Shown in pieces: positions 1 to 4,840 of a stretch of DNA of 7,154 nucleotides. Made by a program: the position numbers and the translations under genes. Source of the stretch: an uncultured Clostridia bacterium (lineage in GTDB: Bacteria; Bacillota; Clostridia; Oscillospirales; CAG-272). Within the stretch, counting starts at the first letter, position 1; each line of letters starts with the position of its first letter. The stretch spans positions 1 to 7,154 of the forward strand of contig CANTEM010000059.1 of the NCBI GenBank assembly GCA_947652805.1, written 5' to 3'. The notes beneath the pieces are model-generated. The model searched no databases. It saw only the letters and a program-made list of their open reading frames with translations, and was not told where the DNA came from.

Positions 1-869
1 ATTACATTGAACGGCGTAGATGCGCCGGCAGTAATAGATATGGTGTTACAGCGGCGGGGAATGACCAAATCCCCGATTGAATCTGCATTTTCACAAAGAT
101 ATGTCTCGTGGCAGCGCTTTTTGCAGATTTCATAAAGCTTGGCCGTATTGGAACTGCCCCGGCTTCCAATGACAATAATTGCATCAGAGGAATCGGCAAG
201 CTGCTCAGCTTCCGTTTGCCTTTCTTCCGTAACATTACATATTGTATCAAAAATCAGAGCATTTGTATATACTTTTTTGATAATTTTCAAACATTTTTTC
301 CACTCTGACAAATTTTGCGTGGTTTGCGCCGCGATACTGACCAGAAAATCTGCATATTTTGCCCCTTCATCGGAGCCGATCCACCGTTCCAGCGCGGCAG
401 CGCTGTCAAACACGCGCCCCTCGCCCCGGCAGCAGCTCATGATGCCCTGCACCTCCGGATGATCTGCCGCGCCGATTAAGATAAAAAGCTGCTTTTCTCC
501 GGAATGGGCTGCTGCAATTTCCCGCACCTTGGTTACATAGGGACAGGTACAGTCCAGCACCGTCAGATTTTCATGCTCCTTTGCGCACGCAAGCAGCCGG
601 GACAAATTCTCCCGCACCTCTCCATGGGCGCGTATAATCACAGTGATCCGCTCCCCACTCTCAGCACGGCGGCAAATGTCATCCAAATCTCCGGGAGAGA
701 TTTCTCCCATTCCCCTGCGACGCAGTCCTGCAACATATCCGTCGTTATGGATCAGCCGACCCAGCGTATATATAGCGCCCGCTCCCTGCTCCAATGCATC
801 CTCCGCCGCTTTCGTGGCGCGGCGTACCCCAAAGCAGAAGCCCGCATGCTTGGCAACCTGTATGTTCAT
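1..869 (-). CDS. ispH: 4-hydroxy-3-methylbut-2-enyl diphosphate reductase (IspH/LytB), 3' end outside the window
   Basis: IspH is a cytosolic [4Fe-4S] enzyme that catalyses the last step of the MEP pathway, reducing HMBPP to IPP and DMAPP. The 289 visible residues carry the family's key positions. The three cluster cysteines are C12 in GFCFGVRRA, C109 in DCTCP and C211 in ICNVTEERQ. The substrate histidines are H41 (IHN), H82 (AHG) and H137, and the last is followed by the catalytic glutamate E139 in HPEVQG. AQTTQN lies near 181, the GSRGSSN serines near 235-241, and the terminal GASTP motif at 282-286. The ATG shares a 4-base ATGA overlap with the plsC stop, and an AGGGG Shine-Dalgarno lies inside plsC, so translation is probably coupled. 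The frame is still open at the window edge, just after GASTP. Many Clostridia carry IspH fused to ribosomal protein S1; whether this one is fused cannot be seen here. Identification is close to certain. Confidence 0.97.
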   Translation of the reverse strand, partial: MNIQVAKHAGFCFGVRRATKAAEDALEQGAGAIYTLGRLIHNDGYVAGLRRRGMGEISPGDLDDICRRAESGERITVIIRAHGEVRENLSRLLACAKEHENLTVLDCTCPYVTKVREIAAAHSGEKQLFILIGAADHPEVQGIMSCCRGEGRVFDSAAALERWIGSDEGAKYADFLVSIAAQTTQNLSEWKKCLKIIKKVYTNALIFDTICNVTEERQTEAEQLADSSDAIIVIGSRGSSNTAKLYEICKKRCHETYLCENADSIGDLVIPRRCNTISITAGASTPFNV

Positions 870-1483
870 ACCGTTTCCCCTGTCTCTTTTCCGTCCAGTG
901 CACATACTGCTGCGAAAATCTTTTCCGTAGCCGCTTTATACTCCTGTATGCCGCCCTGTTCAAAATTCAAACTTTCATAGGGAAGTATATCGCCCACAAG
1001 CAGCCTTGTTTTCCGGAAGAAGCGCGCTTTATTCTTTTTGGTCTGGATATACACCGGCACCACATCGCATTTTGTATGGTATGCCAGCATGCCCGCGCCA
1101 TGCTTCACCTGGGTTTTCCGGGGATCCACACCTGGGCAGCGGGTTCCCTGGGGGAAAATCCCCACAAGCTGTCCTTCTTCTACAAAACGGATCGTCTTGC
1201 GGATGGATGCTACATCTGCACCGCCCCGGTTAATGGGATATGCACCCAGTGCAGTAATCAGCTTACCAAACAGTGGAATCTTGAAAAGCTCTTTTTTGGC
1301 CATATACCGTACCTGCCGGTTCAGCCCTGCGGAAATAATGAGCACATCCAGCATACTGGTATGATTGGCGCACAAAATGCATCCCCTCTCCTGGGGAAGT
1401 TTTTCACCGCCCACAACCTGTACGCGGAACATAGCCCGCAGGGGGCGGGCAAGCAATTTATAAATACTTTGATAAAAGGACAT
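866..1483 (-). CDS. plsC: 1-acyl-sn-glycerol-3-phosphate acyltransferase (PlsC family)
   Basis: A 205-residue acyltransferase expected to act at the cytoplasmic membrane face, acylating lysophosphatidic acid to phosphatidic acid in phospholipid synthesis. The four acyltransferase blocks appear in order. Block I is NHTSMLD with the catalytic H41 and D46. Block II is YPINRGG at 82-88, with its phosphate-binding arginine. Block III is FPQGTR at 110-115. Block IV is VVPVYI at 141-146. Block III has Q where the textbook motif has E (FPEGTR), a variant I believe occurs in clostridial homologues. Length is normal for short bacterial PlsC proteins. The start is fixed by a strong AGGAGG a few bases before the ATG. 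It lies 26 bases after cmk and overlaps ispH by ATGA, consistent with one operon. Exact acyl donor and acceptor cannot be read from sequence, so another lysophospholipid acyltransferase activity remains possible. Confidence 0.93.
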   Translation of the reverse strand: MSFYQSIYKLLARPLRAMFRVQVVGGEKLPQERGCILCANHTSMLDVLIISAGLNRQVRYMAKKELFKIPLFGKLITALGAYPINRGGADVASIRKTIRFVEEGQLVGIFPQGTRCPGVDPRKTQVKHGAGMLAYHTKCDVVPVYIQTKKNKARFFRKTRLLVGDILPYESLNFEQGGIQEYKAATEKIFAAVCALDGKETGETV

Positions 1484-1509
1484 AATGCCTCCTCAAAGCG
1501 GAGCTGCGC

Positions 1510-2193
1510 TTACCGCGTTCTCCGCAATTTTTCTCCGATGATCTCCATGGCTTTTACAAGGGTCTGTTCAGCATCCAAACCGGAGTTGTCAACGAAAATC
1601 GCATCGTCTGCCGGGACAGCAGGAGCAACCTCTCTGCTGCTGTCTGCTTTATCTCTCTGGATCACGGCAGCCAGCACCTCTTCCTCTGTCACATTTTCCC
1701 CTTTTTCCACCATTTCCAGATATCTGCGGCGGGCACGTTTTTCGGGAGAAGCTTCCAAAAAGAGTTTTACATCTGCGTCCGGCATGATCACGGTACCGAT
1801 GTCCCGTCCATCCATGATCACATTGCCCTCTCCTGCCATTTTCTTCTGAATCTCCAAAAGAAATTTACGAACGGAAGGGTTCGCAGAAACGGTAGAAGCA
1901 TACACGGTAATCTCTGGCGTGCGGATCAGCTCAGACACATCCTCCCCGTTCAGGATCACCCGCTGCCCTGCATCGGTGTACCGCAATTGCAGCGCAATCT
2001 GGGGCAGGATCGCTGTAACCTGCAAGCCAGCCGCAGGATCCACACCTGCACGCTTCACGTACAGTCCCACTGCACGGTACAGCGCGCCTGTGTCAACATA
2101 AACAAGCCCCATTTCCCGGGCGATTTTTTTCGCCAGCGTACTTTTTCCGCTTCCGCTGGGTCCGTCGATTGCGATTCTGATTTTCTGATTCAT
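1510..2193 (-). CDS. cmk: (d)CMP kinase (cytidylate kinase)
   Basis: A cytosolic enzyme that phosphorylates CMP and dCMP to the diphosphates with ATP, recycling CMP released by phospholipid synthesis and RNA turnover. The 227 residues match the usual family length. Visible motifs are the P-loop GPSGSGKS at 11-18, DTGALYR at 34-40 (CMP site), SANP-VR near 103-109, the MDGRDIGT block at 127-134, an arginine-rich lid (EKRARRR, 151-157) and RDKADSSREVAP at 180-191, which helps bind the nucleotide. I chose the ATG at 2193 because an AGAGAGG Shine-Dalgarno sits 6 bases upstream and the P-loop then begins at the usual position. A TTG 36 bases further upstream is in frame but has no supporting site. 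It lies between the flavoprotein gene and plsC, and the cmk-plsC pairing fits a lipid and nucleotide supply operon. Confidence 0.97.
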   Translation of the reverse strand: MNQKIRIAIDGPSGSGKSTLAKKIAREMGLVYVDTGALYRAVGLYVKRAGVDPAAGLQVTAILPQIALQLRYTDAGQRVILNGEDVSELIRTPEITVYASTVSANPSVRKFLLEIQKKMAGEGNVIMDGRDIGTVIMPDADVKLFLEASPEKRARRRYLEMVEKGENVTEEEVLAAVIQRDKADSSREVAPAVPADDAIFVDNSGLDAEQTLVKAMEIIGEKLRRTR

Positions 2194-2275
2194 ATGATAC
2201 CTCTCTGATCTTTCTATAAGTTTCTGCAAACTTTATAAGGCTCCCATGTGGGGGCTATCACGACCCAATACTCCC

Positions 2276-3535
2276 TCATTCTCTATTAAATAGATACTGG
2301 GCTGCGCCCAGTCCTGCCAGTCTGCCGGTAGACCATGCGATCTGTAAGTTATACCCGCCGGTATACGCATCCAAATCCAGCACCTCTCCGGCGAAAAACA
2401 GTCCCGGGACGGCTTTTGCCATCATGGTTTTCGGATCTATTTCCTTCACATCCACGCCGCCGCAGGTGATGATCGCTTCCTCTACGGGACGAAAAGCCGT
2501 AGGCATCAGTGTAAAATCCTTGAGCACAGCTGCCAGCCGTCCCCGCATTTCCTTCGTTATTCCTCCGGTTTTCATGCGAGGCGGAATGCCGCTGCGCGCT
2601 ACCACCTCGGGAATCAGTACCCGGGGAAGCAAGTCCCCCAGCGAGTTGATAAAATCCTTTGCGGCATATTTCTGAATATCCCCCAACAGCCGGGCGTCCA
2701 GCTCTGCTTCGGACAGGGCAGGCTTCCAGTCAATGGACATGCGGTATTCCTGGATATCCCCCTCCTGCATATGGGCAGAAGCGGAAAGCACCAGAGGACC
2801 GCTGACGCCGAAATGGGTGAACAGCATCTCGCCCTGTTCTGAAAATACAGCTTTGTTATTCCGATAGACTGTCAGCCGCACATTTTTAGGGGACAGTCCC
2901 ATCCATTCCCGGGTATCCTCCCGGCATACCACCGGTACAAGAGACCCGGTCAGCGGCGTTACATGGAGTCCTGCTTCTTCTGCCATATGGTGCCCGTCTC
3001 CTCTGGAGCCGGTGGCAGGGTAGGAGATCCCCCCTGTACAAACAATTACAGCAGGGTGAGAATACTCCCGCCCGCTGCGTGTACGAATCCCCCGCACAGC
3101 TTTGTCCGTATCATACAATATGCTCTGTACCTGCTCCCGTATGACGGGACAGTGCAATTGCCTGAGCCGACGCTCTAAGGCAGTGCAAATATCCGCCGCC
3201 CGGTCGGACACCGGAAACACCCGCCGTCCCCGCTCCGTTTTCAAGGGGACGCCGCTATCTTCAAAAAATTCCATTACATCGGAAGGAGAAAACCGATACA
3301 GGGCACTGTACAGAAATTTCCGGTTTCGGGTCACATGTTCCATTACCTGCGCCGGTGTGCAGTCATTGGTTACATTACACCGCCCCTTACCGGTAATCCG
3401 CAGCTTCTTGCCGCAGGCGGCGTTCTGTTCATATAACACTGCCTGTCCGCCGCTCTCTGCAACAGCGCAGGCAGCCATCATCCCTGCCGGACCTGCCCCG
3501 ATTACAGCAACGGTATGCTTTGTCCGGGCGCTCAC
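2276..3535 (-). CDS. BaiN/YhiN (HI0933)-family NAD(P)/FAD-dependent oxidoreductase
   Basis: A 419-residue flavoprotein of the family often annotated as aminoacetone oxidase-like or BaiN. The N-terminal Rossmann dinucleotide-binding motif is GAGPAG at 13-18. It is followed by the family signature CGKKLRITGKGRCNVTN at 41-57, CTGG at 166-169, a central MLFTHFGVSGP segment at 237-247, and the C-terminal FAD block with FAGEVLDLDAYTGGYN near 381-396, then LQIAWSTG. No membrane segment or signal peptide is seen, so it is cytosolic. The start is GTG, not ATG: GTGA overlaps the upstream regulator's TGA stop by 4 bases, with AGAGG upstream. Members are widespread in Firmicutes. A bile-acid-related reductase role was proposed for one member, but the general physiological substrate is not settled, so I assign family only. 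Being next to cmk-plsC-ispH is an arrangement I recall from related Clostridia and suggests a housekeeping role. Confidence 0.93.
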   Translation of the reverse strand: MSARTKHTVAVIGAGPAGMMAACAVAESGGQAVLYEQNAACGKKLRITGKGRCNVTNDCTPAQVMEHVTRNRKFLYSALYRFSPSDVMEFFEDSGVPLKTERGRRVFPVSDRAADICTALERRLRQLHCPVIREQVQSILYDTDKAVRGIRTRSGREYSHPAVIVCTGGISYPATGSRGDGHHMAEEAGLHVTPLTGSLVPVVCREDTREWMGLSPKNVRLTVYRNNKAVFSEQGEMLFTHFGVSGPLVLSASAHMQEGDIQEYRMSIDWKPALSEAELDARLLGDIQKYAAKDFINSLGDLLPRVLIPEVVARSGIPPRMKTGGITKEMRGRLAAVLKDFTLMPTAFRPVEEAIITCGGVDVKEIDPKTMMAKAVPGLFFAGEVLDLDAYTGGYNLQIAWSTGRLAGLGAAQYLFNRE

Positions 3536-4416
3536 TGGGGCAAATCCTCTTTGGCAGAACCGCGCTTTTCATACACATTATATTCGTCCCAAACGGCTTC
3601 CAGATGCGCCAGTGTTGCGGCAACCATTTCCTGCCGCTTCATACCGATTGCGGCGAGAATCGCGTTTACAATCGACAAGGGTGCAACCAGCGAATCTGCA
3701 AAGGATGCCATATCACTTTTTGCACACAAAGTAGCATAGGCATTTTTCGCAATGGGAGCCTGCAAACTATCTGTAATTGCAATCACCTTTGCGCCGTTTA
3801 GCTGGGCAAAATCCACCGCATTGATAATCCGGCTGGAATACCGGGGAAAGCTGAAAGCGATTACCGTGTCTCCTTCTTCCAATTTCATAAGCTGTTCAAA
3901 TACCTCACTGCTGCCTGTATTACGCAGCAGGTGCACATTGGGGAAAATGAGGCTCAGGTTATAGTCCAGAAATTCCGCGAGGGAAAAGGAGGAACGCATT
4001 CCTATAATATATATTTTCCCGGCGGACAAAATCGCTTCCACCGCATCGTCAAATGCACGGTGATCTACATGATCCAGTGTTGTACGGATTCGATCCGCGT
4101 CGGCGGCCAGCACCGCCTCCAGCACGCCTACTTCCCGGAACCGGGCATTTGCAACTTCCATACGCTGTACGCTGGTCAGACGTTTGCCAAGGGTATCCTG
4201 CATAGCCCGATGCAGCCCGGGATATCCGTCAAACCCAAGCTCAATGGCAAACCGCACCACGGTAGACTCAGACACATCCGCGTGCATTCCCAGCCGCGAG
4301 GCAGTCATATATGCTGCTTTTTCGCAGTGTTCGATTATAAAAGCTGCAATCCGTTTCTGCCCTTTGGACATACCGGGCATTGCTTTTTCTATCGTTTCAA
4401 TCAGATCTAATGACAT
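3532..4416 (-). CDS. MurR/RpiR-family transcriptional regulator (HTH + SIS)
   Basis: A 294-residue DNA-binding regulator. Residues 1-78 form the RpiR-type helix-turn-helix domain, with the recognition region around AADVSESTVVRF-like sequence at 45-56 and LGFDGYPGLH at 60-69. Residues about 115-265 form a SIS (sugar isomerase) domain, seen as KIYIIGMRSS near 134-143, DTVIAFSFPRYSSR near 183-196 and KVIAITDS near 210-217. In this family the SIS domain usually senses a phosphorylated sugar or amino sugar; the ligand here is unknown. The start is set by AAAGGA 7 bases before the ATG. The stop overlaps the GTG start of the flavoprotein gene. As first gene behind a consensus promoter it probably regulates its own operon (inference), and the inverted repeats in its leader are candidate operators. 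No sugar-catabolism gene lies next to it within the window, which is unusual for an RpiR protein. Confidence 0.93.
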   Translation of the reverse strand: MSLDLIETIEKAMPGMSKGQKRIAAFIIEHCEKAAYMTASRLGMHADVSESTVVRFAIELGFDGYPGLHRAMQDTLGKRLTSVQRMEVANARFREVGVLEAVLAADADRIRTTLDHVDHRAFDDAVEAILSAGKIYIIGMRSSFSLAEFLDYNLSLIFPNVHLLRNTGSSEVFEQLMKLEEGDTVIAFSFPRYSSRIINAVDFAQLNGAKVIAITDSLQAPIAKNAYATLCAKSDMASFADSLVAPLSIVNAILAAIGMKRQEMVAATLAHLEAVWDEYNVYEKRGSAKEDLPQ

Positions 4417-4432
4417 AATCGGATCCTTTCGT

Positions 4433-4447
4433 ACGCAGTATCTGCGT
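4433..4447. promoter_or_regulatory. Inverted repeat in the regulator leader, candidate operator 1
   Basis: ACGCAG-TAT-CTGCGT is a perfect 6-base inverted repeat with a 3-base centre. It lies about 30-40 bases downstream of the predicted start site and just ahead of the Shine-Dalgarno. It could be a repressor site for the RpiR-type protein or a small leader hairpin. The sequence shows the symmetry; the function is inferred. Confidence 0.4.
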
Positions 4448-4449
4448 CC

Positions 4450-4465
4450 ACTGCCAAGAGGCAGT
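4450..4465. promoter_or_regulatory. Inverted repeat in the regulator leader, candidate operator 2
   Basis: ACTGCC-AAGA-GGCAGT is a perfect 6-base inverted repeat with a 4-base centre, about 10-25 bases after the predicted start site and only 2 bases from the other inverted repeat. In the minus-strand RNA it would form a short tetraloop hairpin. No T-run follows, so it is not a terminator. Whether protein-binding site or RNA structure cannot be decided from sequence. Confidence 0.38.
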
Positions 4466-4481
4466 TCTTTTCTAATGTATC

Positions 4482-4510
4482 ATTATAGCCCACCGGCACC
4501 GGATTGTCAA
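4482..4510 (-). promoter_or_regulatory. Consensus sigma-A promoter of the regulator-led operon
   Basis: Read on the minus strand, a perfect -35 TTGACA (4510-4505) and a perfect -10 TATAAT (4487-4482) are separated by exactly 17 bases. The predicted transcription start is near 4475, giving a leader of roughly 60 bases before the regulator's ATG. An exact match to both hexamers with ideal spacing predicts strong unregulated activity, so a repressor or leader control would be expected to limit it. Confidence 0.88.
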
Positions 4511-4616
4511 GTGCGGACGGATCGTGCAAACGCAGCAAACCCACGCTTCCCCCAGTAAAAAGGAAACTATCACAAACCAAAGCCTCCTCCCAGCAAAGCA
4601 TCACCCACCAACCTAT

Positions 4617-4650
4617 GCCCCCCTTGTGTAAAGGGGGGCTTTTTATATTT
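4617..4650 (+). terminator. Intrinsic (Rho-independent) terminator, plus orientation
   Basis: A perfect 9-base-pair stem (GCCCCCCTT at 4617-4625 with AAGGGGGGC at 4631-4639) and a 5-base loop is followed at once by TTTTTATATTT. The T-run lies only on the plus side, so it works for plus-strand transcripts. No plus-strand gene lies upstream of it in the window, so its target transcript is not evident. Confidence 0.8.
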
Positions 4651-4672
4651 GTGCTATGCGGCTCCAGCACAA
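4649..4672. repeat. Second inverted repeat directly after the terminator
   Basis: TTGTGCT (4649-4655) and AGCACAA (4666-4672) form a perfect 7-base inverted repeat around a 10-base centre. It overlaps the end of the terminator's T-run. It lacks a T-run of its own on either strand, so it is not a second terminator; it may belong to a repeat element or be a protein-binding site. Confidence 0.45.
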
Positions 4673-4712
4673 GGGAGCCTTTCATAATGTACCCCACTGT
4701 GGAGATGTGCAA

Positions 4713-4726
4713 GGCTTTCCAAAGCC
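4713..4726. promoter_or_regulatory. Palindrome just upstream of the plus-strand -35, candidate operator
   Basis: GGCTTT-CC-AAAGCC has two perfect 6-base arms around CC, extended imperfectly by flanking AA and CTT. It ends 7 bases before the -35 box of the secreted-protein promoter, a position suited to an activator or repressor. The symmetry is visible; regulation is inferred. Confidence 0.35.
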
Positions 4727-4733
4727 CTTCCAT

Positions 4734-4762
4734 TTGACAAGTACCCAAAACTTATGTATAAT
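4734..4762 (+). promoter_or_regulatory. Consensus sigma-A promoter of the secreted-protein gene
   Basis: TTGACA (4734-4739) and TATAAT (4757-4762) are separated by exactly 17 bases, a full consensus match. The predicted start site is near 4769, giving an AT-rich leader of about 70 bases before the ATG at 4841. No riboswitch or attenuator is evident in that leader. Confidence 0.88.
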
Positions 4763-4822
4763 AGTGTAATTAGAGATATGTCTTTTATTTCCTGTATTAC
4801 TTATCTGATATACAAAAGTCAT

Positions 4823-4829
4823 GGAAAGG
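4823..4829 (+). promoter_or_regulatory. Ribosome binding site of the secreted-protein gene
   Basis: GGAAAGG lies 11 bases before the ATG at 4841, a slightly long spacing and an imperfect anti-SD match. It supports that start, since the ATG at 4821 overlaps the site and opens only a five-codon frame that stops at 4838. Confidence 0.6.
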
Positions 4830-4840
4830 CACTGTTGATT

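Larger units (their letters stand above)
4511..4733. other. Gene-free divergent spacer, possible dispersed repeat
   Basis: This stretch of about 220 bases between the two divergent -35 boxes holds no credible gene. It contains a strong plus-strand terminator hairpin, a second hairpin, a short palindrome and two direct copies of CCAAAGCC (4577-4584 and 4719-4726). The minus-strand conceptual translation over the hairpin (SPPLHKGG) resembles spurious peptides I recall from intergenic repeats in many gut Clostridia, which hints at a dispersed element. That comparison is from memory and no terminal inverted repeats or target duplications are evident. Confidence 0.35.

Noticed and set aside
1484..1509. 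Short inverted repeat (AAGCG/CGCTT) between cmk and plsC
   Set aside because: Only five pairs, no T-run, and within an evident operon; nothing supports a function.
794..1849. A long plus-strand frame (351 codons) opposite plsC and cmk
   Set aside because: It lies antisense to genes with clear catalytic motifs and its translation has no recognisable domain; it is a shadow frame.
2194..2229. Upstream in-frame TTG start for cmk
   Set aside because: No Shine-Dalgarno lies before it, while the ATG at 2193 has AGAGAGG at ideal spacing and places the P-loop at the normal residue position.
2233..2258. Weak stem-loop between the flavoprotein gene and cmk, considered as a terminator
   Set aside because: On the minus strand the stem is about six pairs with a mismatch and is followed by TTATAAAGTTT rather than a T-run; on the plus strand no T-run follows. 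No good promoter for cmk is seen in the gap either.
4407..4748. A 113-codon minus-strand frame across the divergent spacer
   Set aside because: It runs through a terminator hairpin and the regulator's promoter, overlaps the regulator's start, has no convincing ribosome binding site and shows no domain; the peptide looks like translated intergenic DNA.
4821..4838. Five-codon leader frame ending just before the secreted-protein start
   Set aside because: It has no ribosome binding site of its own and contains the downstream gene's site; likely chance.
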